Shown: positions 10,020 to 21,415, counted from the stretch's first letter. The stretch is 64,000 bases of DNA from Amaurobius ferox (GCA_951213105.1 OX578146.1:107318197-107382196); one strand, 5' to 3'. Made by a program: numbers and translations. The notes: generated by a model from the sequence alone, not told the origin.

Positions 10020-10976
10020 ACTTTCCTTATATACTTAATATGATGTATAAGGAAAGTAATGTGACGGGGTCGAAAATTCGAATTCCGGTTTTCGACGGGA
10101 GAGCACGTTTCAAGCATCCTTGGTCACGAATTGAACATTTTTGAGGTGATGTCTCTGTGCGTGTGAGTCTGTGTGAAAGTGTGTGTGTGTGTGTGTGTGT
10201 GTCAGTGAGTCTATGGAGACGATTTCTCATGAACGAATGGAATGATTCGAATGAAATTTGGTAAAAAAATTACAATCCGTGAATACTGGAAGCTTATTAG
10301 TTTTAAACACAATTGAATGTTCAGAACTCACCTAAATTTTCGAGTGAAATTTTTAAAAAATCATCAAAAAATCAAAATCTTTAATAAAGTTACGCAAATA
10401 GACATTTCTTATGTAATTTTTCCTTAGAAAACGATTGACATATACTTTAGAACGCTAGCATGAACCGTTCTCGAGATATTACACATTTTTGAAATAAATT
10501 TATAAAACAAATCTCATAAATAAAAAGAAAACCATTAACTATTGCGACACATGCTCATTTTTCATATGTAATATCATGCGATACATTGGGTGACATCATT
10601 CTCATGGATCTAGCTCGTTCCATTCATGAGAAAAGATACTTTGAGTAATATTTTTGTATTTGAACGCCAATAGTCATTTATCTGCTATAGGAATAACTTA
10701 TTTTTCCGTCCATAACGCTTGGCGATATTTTGGCGGCGAATTTGGCGGAATGTCGCCAACTTGGCAACTTTTTTAAATGTTGGCAAATTAACGAAAATCT
10801 CGTCAAATAGATCAAAATGAAGCTATATCAATGAACATGACGACTCATTGACAAAAATTCAATATCTTGGAAAGAATAATAGTATCTACTATAAGAACAA
10901 CCTATTTTTTTTTTTACTGTAAAAGTAGTAAATTCATTACATTATATAAGGAAAGTCATGTGCTGCCCACATCAGA
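10020..10976 (+). mobile_element. Family A element, full length
   Basis: Hairpin ACTTTCCTTATATAC...GTATAAGGAAAGT, then gtgacggggtcgaaaattcg, gacgggagagcacgtttcaagcatcc, an uninterrupted (TG)n at 10,175-10,202, the opening motif acgaatggaatgattcg, the A body, and the terminus aaggaaagtcatgtgctg-cccacatcaga. About 957 bp. The intact ends make it a good reference copy. Confidence 0.93.
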
Positions 10977-11039
10977 TTTTATTGTATTGTATTTTACCTT
11001 GCATTTTGTTACTGGGACTTTGTCTTGTAGTTTGCATTC

Positions 11040-11075
11040 TTTTTAAATAAATAAATAAATAAATAAAAATAAATA
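11040..11075 (+). repeat. (AAAT)n low-complexity tract
   Basis: Seven or so AAAT/ATAA tetranucleotide units. Confidence 0.85.
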
Positions 11076-11344
11076 TAAACCTGATTCTTACTACCGACAA
11101 TAACTAATATGACATACATATCATGAGAAAAGTGCAAAAAATTTGTACGGCACAACTTTCCATCCTGAAATGGTTTAGTGAAACATATACGAACGGACAT
11201 CCTTTGGTTGCGGACAACTCTAAATAACGAGCGTGTTTGTTCGTCTCCAAATTAAAAAGGGGATAATACACCATTAAAATTTGTAGCTAAATAAATTTTA
11301 AAAATATTATTATCAATTAAAGATTCCAGCCATCGACGTAATTA

Positions 11345-11408
11345 CACGTAGCCCGCTTTAGTCGTAGTCGCTATTTTTTAATTGACTACGACTAAAATGG
11401 GCTACGTG
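11345..11408. repeat. Compact inverted repeat, 25-bp arms
   Basis: The left arm CACGTAGCCC + GCTTTAGTCGTAGTC (11,345-11,369) pairs with the right arm GACTACGACTAAA + ATGGGCTACGTG (11,384-11,408) at 23 of 25 positions, with a 14-nt T-rich loop. This strong fold could be a tiny foldback element or a structured RNA. It directly precedes repeat L. Confidence 0.8.
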
Positions 11409-11411
11409 TGA

Positions 11412-11520
11412 TTTGAAGGAGGGTTCGACTCCTTCAGCAGGATTCCATGAAAATGAAAGTACACTACCGATTTCGGCGGAAATTTGACGCAAACCATTTT
11501 GAAGTTTCATAACTTTTTGG
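11412..11520 (+). repeat. Dispersed repeat L, second copy
   Basis: Diverged counterpart of 2930-3060: gaaggagggttcgactcc, agcaggattcc, gaaagtacactaccga, gacgcaaaccatttt, tttcataactttttt. Function unknown. Confidence 0.45.
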
Positions 11521-11646
11521 GGAAGAGGTTTTTGTTTTCTGTACTTGGAGGGGAAGTTAATTTTAGCAACAAAAGGTGTTTTTGTGAGATCTAATAACTA
11601 GATCATAACATATACGGCTGCGGAAGAAAACCCATAGACTTAGGGC

Positions 11647-11923
11647 TGGGACAGCCCAGTGGTTAGCACGAGGGGATTGCATTCGGAAGACCCGAGTTAA
11701 ACTCCCGGCCTTGTCCAAGCATTCACACGGAGTAAGGGCACGTTAAATATGTGGATCCGTAAGTCCTTCCGAGAGGTTGGTGGTATAGGGGAAGGAAGGT
11801 ATTGTCCCTGTGAATGCCGCCACCACTGGGCTATGATTTACATTGGGTGGCATTGTTCCGGCCGTCCAAACAGATACCTTAAACCTTCGGGTAGGTTGAA
11901 CGGTCTGGGTCAATGAAGACTAT
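11647..11923 (+). mobile_element. tRNA-derived SINE, full length
   Basis: A box region gggacagcccagtggttagc, B box region gagttaaactccc (degenerate from GTTCGATTCCC), mid-block gggcacgttaaatatgtgg, tccgtaagtccttccgagag, attgggtggcattgttccgg, and the 3' end ccgtccaaacagatac...gtaggttgaacggtctgggtc. A second copy follows within about 50 bp. Confidence 0.88.
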
Positions 11924-11975
11924 TGTCTTAGAAATTCTTGGACTTCCTTCTTCATACCTTCGATACCTTTCTTTA

Positions 11976-12241
11976 GGCCCAGATGTCCCAGTGGTAAGGG
12001 CACTGAGATCCCATTCTGTAGACCCAGGTTCGATCCCCGCCGCTCAAAAATATCTCCGTGTTTACGCAAAGTATGGGCACGTTAAATTCGCAAGTCTAAA
12101 GGACCATCCGAGAGGTGGGGTTAGGGAAAGGATGGTACTGTCCTTGGGTTCCAACGTAAATTGTGTGGCTCTGTCCTGGCTATCCAACCACTTTATCTCA
12201 CACTTTCGGGTAGGTCTGAGGGTCTGGGTATGAAAAAAAAA
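11976..12241 (+). mobile_element. tRNA-derived SINE, full length with A-rich tail
   Basis: Head ggcccagatgtcccagtggtaaggg, a near-canonical B box GGTTCGATCCC, mid-block gggcacgttaaa, ggaccatccgagaggtgggg, tgtgtggctctgtcctggc, and the 3' end cgggtaggtctgagggtctgggt followed by an A11 tail. The overlapping reading frames here only reflect the SINE body. Confidence 0.88.
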
Positions 12242-13010
12242 AACCTCCCTTCTCAATCCAATACTCTTCCCTTTGAATGTGCTGTTTTGTAGTGAAAGTA
12301 AAAAGAAAAAAAAAGACAGAAAATCTAATTGAATATCACATAAATATTTACTAACCACGAGTGAATTTCCATGTTAATTTTATGAGAATGTATATACCAC
12401 TTATAGCCGTTCCCCATCAACTTGATTATCTCTTCCAAATGAAAACGTTAACAATTTTAAGCATTTCCATAAACATCTTGATAACATTGACTACAAAACA
12501 TATTTAGACGAACTACCCAATTAGCGAGGAGATGTTCTTCCTTTTCACCATGGCATATCATTAAAGGGCACTGCCATAAATTTGTAAATTCAAATGGTGT
12601 TCCTGCTAATCCGAAAGACACGCATACATATTAATGAGCAGATAATAGAAGACAGCAAGATCTAGTAAAACCACAGAGCTAATGGCGTAACTACAGTATC
12701 AAGAGTGGTGTAATATAGAGTTAATAACTAGTATTAGTAACTGGTATCAATCGTTATGCTCGCTACGCTTAAACTAGTATAAGTATTTAGTGTAATATAG
12801 ATTTAGTAACTAGTATTGGTAACTAGTATCATCACTATTAGTAACTAGCATCAAGTGTGTTATTTGCGGCGCATAGAACAAGCAATTTTTTCCCTCAAAA
12901 ATTTTATTGAAAATTAAAAGTGTTTTATTGCTATTATAACAATTACTCGTATTAAAATATGTATGACAAATTAAACTGCTTTTTATGATACATACGAAAA
13001 CAATTTTACA
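12242..13010. other. Spacer with dispersed repeat H and ACTAGT-rich array
   Basis: Positions 12,535-12,690 (ggcatatcattaaagggcactg, ataaattt, catacatattaatgag, gacagcaagatct) align with 13,905-14,060. From 12,720 to 12,860, words such as taactagtat and agtattggtaac recur irregularly. No gene seen. Confidence 0.5.
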
Positions 13011-13130
13011 TAAAATATCCATTACTTATTAAATATAAATAAAAACCAATAAGTAAAATACACTTTGTGCGAAGGATAAAGAAGGCTAGAGCAACGTAAA
13101 TAGGCACAAATAACACAATAAAACAGTACA

Positions 13131-13170
13131 CAGCTGTTTCGAGGATATGCCGGATCCTCTTCATCAGTGC
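13131..13170 (-). ncRNA. Hammerhead-like CTGATGAA-stem-GAAAC motif 1
   Basis: The minus strand reads CTGATGAA, GAGGAT, a 7-nt loop, ATCCTC, GAAACAGCTG. The arms GAGGAT/ATCCTC pair perfectly. CUGAUGA...GAAA is the catalytic-core signature of hammerhead ribozymes, which are known from Penelope-like elements, but here an extra A follows CUGAUGA and I found no clear stems I and III. Three similar motifs occur elsewhere in the window. Confidence 0.4.
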
Positions 13171-14084
13171 AAGAGAACCAATAAATCCGAACTCTAAAAG
13201 AGGAACGGGTGGATATATATATACTCAAGACCTAGATTAAGAGAGAACCAATCAGAAAGTAGCATGACGTACAGTTCAACCAATCCGAAACGAAAAGAAA
13301 CACACAAGACTAGCGTGCACCGAAACACAAAAGGAATATCTGGACAAGATAAATCAAATCTAAACAAGAATAAATGAGTCCCAACAACACGAAAAACATT
13401 TAAAATGACATATAAGAGCTCCAAAGGAATAGAAAGAAGGAAATAGATTCATTTTCTATTTGTTTATTTATTTTTTACAGGGCTTGTAAAAAAATCCTGT
13501 CTTTATAATTTATAAATTATCTTTATAATCTATATATTACCTTTACATTATCTCTATAATCTATATATTATCTTTATATTATCTATATAATCTTTATATC
13601 GTGAAGAAGGGGGATTTTTTTCGCCTCTGAAACAGGCTACTTTAAATCAACCATTTATGCTGTTACTAAAGAGCTTAAATGTGGAGGGGGGTGGGGAGGC
13701 CTAACCAGGCCCACTCCCCATCATTTGATGGTCCTAATTGCTCATAATAGTGCACCCATTACCACATTAATTTTCACAAAATATCCACAAATACCTCCAG
13801 CAGCAACTCTCAATTTTAAACATATCCATAATCACCATATTTGCCACAGACGTAACGTACATATTAAGATGAATCACCTAATTAGTTATATAATTTTTTT
13901 TTCTTTCATTCCGCAGCGGCATATCATTAACGGCACTGGAATAAATTTGCGAATCCAAATTACATTCGAAAACAGAGAGCACATCTAAAAGACAAGTAAA
14001 CATATTAATGAGAAGGCCTTCGCGATGATAGCAGAAGGCGGGCGAGATCTTATAAAACAGTCGCCAACTGTAAATAATTAATGA
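13171..14084. other. AT-rich spacer, repeat H copy
   Basis: Contains a TTATCTTTATAATCTATATA-type array at 13,495-13,600 and a second repeat H copy at 13,905-14,060 (gcagcggcatatcattaacg, cactggaataaatttgcg, aaacatattaatgag). No gene seen. Confidence 0.5.
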
Positions 14085-14990
14085 GTTGATATGCCATCCG
14101 CGTGCAGTTATAATTTTCCAGTCATATTCATCACCAATCTCATCCTTGGGAATCGCTTAAATAGCAAGGGCGAGGGGGGGGGGGGGGGGGGGGGATATCG
14201 CAGGAAAGGCAATTTTTACTGCATTGTAGGGGAGATCCAAATTTAATTAATAAATATCGCGTAACCAGATACGATCAGTGGCATGCATACTCGAAGGAGA
14301 TTTGAGTGTCAATAAATAATGAGTTGGTATGCTATATTCACATACAGTTATAAGTTTCTAATGACATTCATCACCAATCTCATCCTTGGGAATCGTTTAA
14401 ATAGCAAGGGCGAGGGGGGGGGGGGGGGTTATCGCAGGAAAGGCAATTTTTACTGCATTGTAGGGGAGATCCAAATTTAATTAATAAATATCGCGTAACC
14501 AGATACGATCAGTGGCATGCATACTCGAAGGGGATTTGAGTGTCAATAAATAATGAGTTGGTATGCTATATTCACATACAGTTATAAGTTTCTAATGACA
14601 TTCATCACCAATCTCATCCTTGGGAATCGTTTAAATAGCAAGGGCGAGGGGGGGGGGGTTATCGCAGGAAAGGCAATTTTTACTGCATTGTAGGGGAGAT
14701 CCAAATTTAATTAATAAATATCCCATAACTAGATACGATCAGTGGCATGCATACTCGAAGGGGATTTGAGTGTCAATAAATAATGAGTTGGTATGCTATA
14801 TTCACATACAGTTATAAGTTTCTAATGACATTCATCACCAATCTCATCCTTGGGAATCGTTTAAATCGCAAGGGCGAGGGCGGGGTTATCGGAGGAAAGG
14901 GAATTTTTACTGCATTGTAGGGGGGATCCAAATTAAATTAACAAATATTGTATAACCAGATAAGAACATGCACACTCAAAGGGGGATTAC
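14085..14990 (+). repeat. About 230-240-bp tandem satellite, four copies, each with a G-run
   Basis: The word aatcgYttaaatagcaagg starts at 14,151, 14,391, 14,625 and 14,855, so spacing falls 240, 234, 230. The shrinkage tracks the length of an internal G-run (about 20, 16, 12, then an interrupted GGGCGGGG). Outside the G-run the units are nearly identical (ctgcattgtaggggagatcc, taaccagatacgatcagtgg, aataatgagttggtatgc). Confidence 0.95.
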
Positions 14991-15075
14991 AGCGTGCAAA
15001 TGCACCCCTCCCCCTAAATTTTTAAACTACTATATATTACTATTCTAATGCACGAAAATTTTGAATAAATATTGC

Positions 15076-15624
15076 TGTAAACGTGTAATATTCCCTTTCT
15101 TTTGGAGGCTTTCGTCTCTTTCGAAGACCAGAAGAAAACACCCGTACAAGCGTCCTTTCCCGTGACGTGAGACTAGGGTTGCCTCACGTTGAAAAAGGGT
15201 TTCAGATTTGGCGATTTATCCCCGATTTGGCGACATTTTGCGACTTTCAAAGGTTCGAGAAAGATCGCGAAATAAAGATTATTCTACGTGATATGAGAGA
15301 CTTCCAGAAGTTTCTATGGAGAGTCTATAAAAGGAATCATAACTCAGTCAGAGAGTAGTTGACCAGATACGAGCTACATTGAACTGTGACTTTAGTCAAT
15401 GTTTTGAGAATAGTACCTGCTGTTTTGTGAAATGATTTTCGTCAATGTTTTGAGAATAAATAGTATCAGTTATTTTGTGAAAGTGAATCATTGAAGTGTT
15501 GTTTTACTGTATATTGTTCCTGTTTACGATTTGTTTGTGAATAAACGTGTTAGTTATCCAGAATTTTGGACTCATTCTTCTGTCCTAAGCGCACACCCAC
15601 GATTACAGAGGATATGTCGTAAAA
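15076..15624 (+). mobile_element. Solo LTR, retrotransposon-derived
   Basis: Aligns along its length with 43,857-44,461. Both have a TATA box (TATAAAAG at 15,326), the downstream words gagctacattgaactg and gttttactgYatattgttcctgtttac, and an end resembling TCGTAA. This copy also has an AATAAA signal at 15,540. The start TGTAAACGTG corresponds to TGTTACGAACGTG in the other copy. No internal coding region is attached. The lineage (Ty3/gypsy is plausible from TGTTACG ends) is an inference. Confidence 0.7.
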
Positions 15625-16547
15625 ATATCCAATCAACAAATTTTGGAGATTTTTTTTAAATTTTATACTAATATTAAGTATATTCATTTATTCAATATTT
15701 GAAGGTGAAAACAATAGAGAATTTAGAAAAATATATTTTTAACTAATCATTTAAAATAGTATTTTATTCTTAAATTACGCACATTATAGCCCCCACATCG
15801 TCCACCATGACTTTCAGAGTTAAAAAGCAGTCTGATCTTCACATGCAAGTTACACTTACTTCGGACATAGCTAACCGTACAAAATGTTAAGGGACATGAG
15901 AAATATGCCGTCCCTGCGGATTCTATATTACAAAAATAGGATGAGCATGCAGATACGGATGTGAAGATTTATCTTAGAAACATATTTATTCTTATAGTTA
16001 TGATTATAGGCTATCCAAGATTGATAGCGTAGATCAATTTAAAGAAGTTTAAGTTGTTGTTGGGATTTGTGGATAAATATGACGTTGTTGATAAAAAGAA
16101 GGAATACGCTTATTCTGTGGTAATATTATTGACCCAGTTTTGTCTTCATACGCCCATTACGTATTTATTGACTGGATGGTTTCCATAGTAACAGAATTCA
16201 TTTTGAATATTGATTTAGAATAATTATTTCATTGACTTATGGAAGTTGAAGAATATAATTTTGTATTTTAATTATAGGAATCGGTTGATTTTAACTCAAA
16301 AGATTGGCTTAATATAGAGAAATTTTAGCTTGGCAGGGAGTTTAACCATGAAGTGGTGTTTCTATAAGGTTTGTATATATTTTGTAGAAATATTTATGAA
16401 TATGATTACACTCAACGATGATATGGCATGCATTTCACTTTAGACAATATAGTCATGATTTTTTTAATTTTCGAAATTCTACATTAAATTTATTTTGAAA
16501 TTCTGGAAAAAAAAGTATGTACCCTTTCACAAAAACACAAAATGGAT
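15625..16547. other. AT-rich DNA, no gene seen
   Basis: Unique AT-rich sequence. No supported feature. Confidence 0.5.
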
Positions 16548-17418
16548 TATCATTCATTAAAATCAGTTCAATAGTTACCATTCATTAAAATCGGTTCAAT
16601 AGTTACCATTCTTTAAAATCGGTTCAATAGTTACCATTCATTAAAATCGGTTCAATAGTTACCATTCATTAAAATCGGTTCAATAGTTACCATTCATTAA
16701 AATCGGTTCAATAGTTACCATTCATTAAAATCAGTTCAATAGTTACCATTCATTAAAATCGGTTCAATAGTTACCATTCATTAAAATCAGTTCAATAGTT
16801 ACCATTCATTAAAATCAGTTCAATAGTTACCATTCATTAAAATCAGTTCAATAGTTACCATTCATTAAAATCAGTTCAATAGTTACCATTCATTAAAATC
16901 GGTTCAATAGTTACCATTCATTAAAATCAGTTCAATAGTTACCATTCATTAAAATCGGTTCAATAGTTACCATTCATTAAAATCAGTTCAATAGTTACCA
17001 TTCATTAAAATCGGTTCAATAGTTACCATTCATTAAAATCAGTTCAATAGTTACCATTCATTAAAATCGGTTCAATAGTTACCATTCATTAAAATCAGTT
17101 CAATAGTTACCATTCATTAAAATCAGTTCAATAGTTACCATTCATTAAAATCGGTTCAATAGTTACCATTCATTAAAATCAGTTCAATAGTTACCATTCA
17201 TTAAAATCAGTTCAATAGTTACCATTCATTAAAATCGGTTCAATAGTTACCATTCATTAAAATCAGTTCAATAGTTACCATTCATTAAAATCAGTTCAAT
17301 AGTTACCATTCATTAAAATCGGTTCAATAGTTACCATTCATTAAAATCAGTTCAATAGTTACCATTCATTAAAATCAGTTCAATAGTTACCATTCATTAA
17401 AATCGGTTCAATAGTTAC
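16548..17418 (-). repeat. 28-bp minisatellite, 31 units, with CAG/CGG variant pattern
   Basis: The unit (minus strand) reads TAACTATTGAACCGATT + TTAATGAATGG. It matches the family A core AACgAATGgACCGATTcg + AAcGAA...GGTA. There are 31 units; each carries either CAG or CGG at one site on the plus strand. Units 13-20 alternate G,A, and units 20-31 repeat A,A,G four times, showing higher-order amplification. There are no spacers, so it is not a CRISPR array. Confidence 0.97.
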
Positions 17419-17744
17419 GGCTCTGTAGGTCCACCAAAATTGAAGGGGGGGGGGGGGGAAGAAATCGCAAAAAAACGTAATTTTAAAGCTCTTTTTTCCC
17501 GGGTGCTATAACACCAATTGTAATTTTCACTGTCTCATACGCAGTATTGACAAAGTACTGTTTTCACGAAAATTTTTGATTTCGAGATTTTGATGCCAAT
17601 ATATGTTTTAAGACATCCTGAAAACGTTTTGACTATTTTTGGAATGATGCCAGTCTGTCTGTCTGATGTCTGTGGTTGATTTCTTGTGTACAGGATAGCA
17701 GCCACACATATTAATGGATTTTACGAAACTTTATATCTGGCTTT
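17419..17744. other. Flank of the minisatellite with G-run and TCTG words
   Basis: Contains a G-run at about 17,446-17,458, an A-run, and ccagtctgtctgtctgatgtctgtgg at about 17,650. TCTG repeats beside the opening motif also occur in families B and C, so this may be a decayed relative. Confidence 0.4.
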
Positions 17745-18291
<547 letters not shown>

Positions 18292-19091
18292 ATATACAAT
18301 AATGTATCTGTGTATGTATGTGTGTGTCAGTGACTCTGTGGAGACGATAATTGACGAACGAATGGACCGATTCGAACGAAATTTGGTACAAAAATTACAA
18401 TCCGTGAATACTGGAAGCCTATTGTTTTTATACGCAATCGAATGTTTAGACCCCCCCCCCCTAAATTTTCGAGTGAAATTTTGAAAAAATCATCAAAAAA
18501 TCAAAACCTCTAATAAAGTTACACAAATAGACATTTCTTATGCAATTTTTCATTAGAAAACGATCAACATAAATTTTAGAACGTTCTCGAGATATTGCAC
18601 ATTTAAAAAAATATATATATCAAAAAACTTATATAAAATAATAAAAATATTTCCTATTGAGAAACATATTCACTTTTCATATGTAATATCATGCGATAAA
18701 TTTGATGACATCATTCTCGTGGATCCTAGTTCGTTCCATTCATGAAAAAAGATACTTTGAGTAATACTTTTGTATTTGAACGCCAATAGTCATTTATCTG
18801 CTATAAGAATAAATTATTTCTCCGTCTATAAAGCTTAGCGAGATTTTAGCGACGAATTTGGTGGAGTGTCGCCAACTTGGCGACTTTTTTAAATGTTACC
18901 AAATCAAAGAAAATCTCGCCAAATGGATAAAAATGATGCTCAATCAATGAAAATAATGACTATTTGACGAAAATTCAATATCTTGGAAAAAATATAAGTA
19001 TCTACTATAAGAATAACCTATTTTGCTTTTACTGCAAAAGTAGTAAATACATTGCATTATATAAGGAAAGTCATGTGCTGCCCACATCAGA
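18292..19091 (+). mobile_element. Family A element, hairpin second arm deleted
   Basis: It begins TTACTTTTCTTATATAC but jumps from the hairpin loop straight to (TG)n and 'cagtgactctgtggagacg', losing the second hairpin arm and the gacggggtcgaaaattcg block. The remainder follows the family (acgaacgaatggaccgattcg, a C-run, gtcgccaacttggcg) to the terminus cccacatcaga. A clean internal deletion of about 130 bp. Confidence 0.9.
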
Positions 19092-19310
19092 TATTTTAAC
19101 TTTGTGAAAGTATTGCAGAGAGAAATAATAAATTCTTTAACTTTCTTGGGGGCTCAGCCGCAGACACCTAAAAACCGAGGTTTGTAATATCAAGTATAAT
19201 ATACACTTGTCATTGTCAGCTACTGATTCAGACATTACAACTTACCGCGTTCCTGAAACAGATTTATATGCAAAACAAACTTACATTATGGTCACAAAAA
19301 TAAAACTGCT
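19092..19310. other. Spacer
   Basis: No recognisable feature. Confidence 0.4.
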
Positions 19311-19510
19311 ATAACAGCACTTTCAATACTCTAAAAAAATAAAACAAGCAGGCATATGAAGATGACAGTTCTTTCTCAGCGGTTGTTTAAGAAAGACAGA
19401 CACTGTATTGAACTGATGAAGTAGGTTAAAAAATCCCTAGAAACAATTGTTGTCACCTACTTTTCATATGCCCGCTTTCTTTAAGGAAGTATTGAAAGCG
19501 TTGTTATACG
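19311..19510. repeat. About 200-bp foldback element
   Basis: The left arm ATAACAGCACTTTCAATACT...GCAGGCATATGAA pairs, with gaps, with the right arm whose reverse complement reads ATAACAACGCTTTCAATACT...GCGGGCATATGAA. The loop carries the hammerhead-like motif at 19,413-19,444. Either a foldback MITE or a long structured RNA. Confidence 0.65.
19413..19444 (+). ncRNA. Hammerhead-like CTGATGAA-stem-GAAAC motif 2
   Basis: CTGATGAAG, TAGG, an AT-rich loop, CCTA, GAAAC. The short TAGG/CCTA stem is perfect. It sits in the loop of a foldback, unlike the other three copies. Catalysis is not implied. Confidence 0.35.
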
Positions 19511-20253
19511 TATTTTGTTACTTGAAGGTTCTGCGTGGCAAATTTAACTAATTATTTTTCACTTTATAAAAATTGACACAGCAAAATTGGTTTTAAATCC
19601 GAGAATGACAACTTGCATCTTAAGCAATTCCACGAACATAAACCGCAAATAAAATATATATATATATATTTATTTACATCTATCAAGGTCGTTTATCGTG
19701 AAATAGGTCACATTTCCCGAAAAATCGTTTGACAAAAAATAATTCTCAATCGATAAGACAAATGTGACTTCACGCCCCGACGTTTAAGGAATCACAATAC
19801 CTCACTCTAATTCTTCTCACAGAATGTGTTTTTATAAAGGTAACACGACTCTTAATAAATATCCAATTTTTTTTTTTCGTGATTAAATAGATTTTAAAGT
19901 AGGTCAGTTAGAATTGCTAAAAATTCCAATGCGAGCAGCACAATCACATGTCAAGAAAACCAAGGACGCGCTAAAAGGTAAGAGGGTTTTTTAATTAAAT
20001 GCCTAACACTTGAAAAATAGATTTGCTCTATTGGTGCCAAATCACAAATGAAAGAATAAGGAAATAATCTGTCATTTTCGTCTGCCAGATGTTTTCGACA
20101 ACAAACATCGATGAATGGTGGCGAAGACAGAACAACAGACAGAATTTCTCAAAACGTGATTTTTCATTTCACTGTAACTTTATATAACCACTAAACTTTT
20201 GTTATTTTCCAGGAAATTCATTATTTTGCAAGCAGAAAAATGTATAAATTAAA
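19511..20253. other. AT-rich DNA, no gene seen
   Basis: Includes a short (TA)n at about 19,653-19,669. Nothing else recognisable. Confidence 0.5.
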
Positions 20254-21214
20254 TATTGTGACTGAATCGAAAATTCGAAATCGAATTTTCAAAGGAAGAA
20301 CACGTTTTAAGTATCCCTGAACTGGAATCGAAAGCTTTGAGATGATGCCTGTGTGTGTGTGTATGTATGTTAATGTGTGTATGTATGTTAATGTGTATAT
20401 GTATGTTAGTGTATGTATGTGTGTGTATGTGTGTGTGTATGTGTGTGTGTGTGTCCGTGAGTTTGTGAAAGCGATATCTCACGAACGAATGAAGCGCTTC
20501 GAAAATAATTTGGTACGATTACTACAATCATTAAATAATGGCACCCTACTGATTTTAAACGCAACCTAATGTTTTGAAAACACCCCAACTTTTGAATGAA
20601 TTTTTGAGAAAATAATTAAAAAATCAAGACTTTTACTATTAATAAATAAATAAATAATCATTTTAGACGAAATTTTTCATTAGAAAATTAATAAACACAA
20701 TTCATTAGAAAATTAATAAATACTAATAAATACAGACTTTAGAACGCCTGCATGAAATGTTCTTAAGATATTTCAGAATTTGCAAATGAATTTTTGAAAA
20801 AAAATAGTAAACGACCAGAACCTTTAATAATGTTAAATAAAGAATCGTTTCATATGTAATATTTTATTATAAAATTTATCACAAAAAATTACATAAAATT
20901 AAAAATATATATATAATATTACCCAATGTGTTCAACACCATTCTAGTGAATCTAGTTCGTTCCATTCACGAGAGAAGATACTTTTTGTAACAATTTTACG
21001 CCCAAGAATTCGTCGATAGTCATCTGTCAATTGTGGTTACCGAGGACTTTGTAAGTGTGTATAAATAAGTCATTTTGAACTCGTAAGTTTGGTGTTAATT
21101 TATGGCAAAAATATTTTGCCTTAAATTTTAACATCACAATTTCGCTGTAAAGAAAAAAAAGCAAAGCCATTAATTACATCACGTAGGGAAAATTATGTGC
21201 TGCTCACAACATAT
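20254..21214 (+). mobile_element. Family A element, old diverged copy
   Basis: attgtgactgaatcgaaaattcg, a cgttttaagtatccctga block, a long (TGTA/TG)n microsatellite at 20,348-20,455, 'tctcacgaacgaatgaagcg', ttcattagaaaa, gatactttttgtaacaat and the eroded terminus tagggaaaattatgtgctgctcaca mark the family. The leading hairpin is absent, and the body carries insertions such as a duplicated ttcattagaaaattaataaa. Confidence 0.8.
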
Positions 21215-21349
21215 TTGAGAGTATCCAAAGAGGTAAATACCCCCCCCCCCCTCCCCCTGCGACAGTAAATTTTCAATTTCCCGATCGTATAATAAAATTA
21301 TTTTTGACACAAAAATATTTTTATTTTTCAAAACTACTACTACAGTGAG

Positions 21350-21415
21350 ATCGAAAAGTCGAGCACATTAAATTTCAAAATAGAGTAACATACCGAGAAA
21401 TTGAAATAGAAGAAT
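21350..21415 (+). mobile_element. MITE-like terminal fragment M, second copy
   Basis: ctacagtgagatcgaaaagtcg, cattaaat and accgagaaattgaaat align with the reverse complement of 4836-4900. Confidence 0.4.

Noticed and set aside
10020..10070. Terminal hairpins followed by T-runs as transcription terminators
   Set aside because: They occur only at element ends in copies across the window and are explained as transposon termini.
16548..17418. Regular 28-bp direct repeats resembling a CRISPR array
   Set aside because: Units are contiguous with no unique spacers, no cas genes are near, and the DNA is eukaryotic in style. It is a minisatellite.
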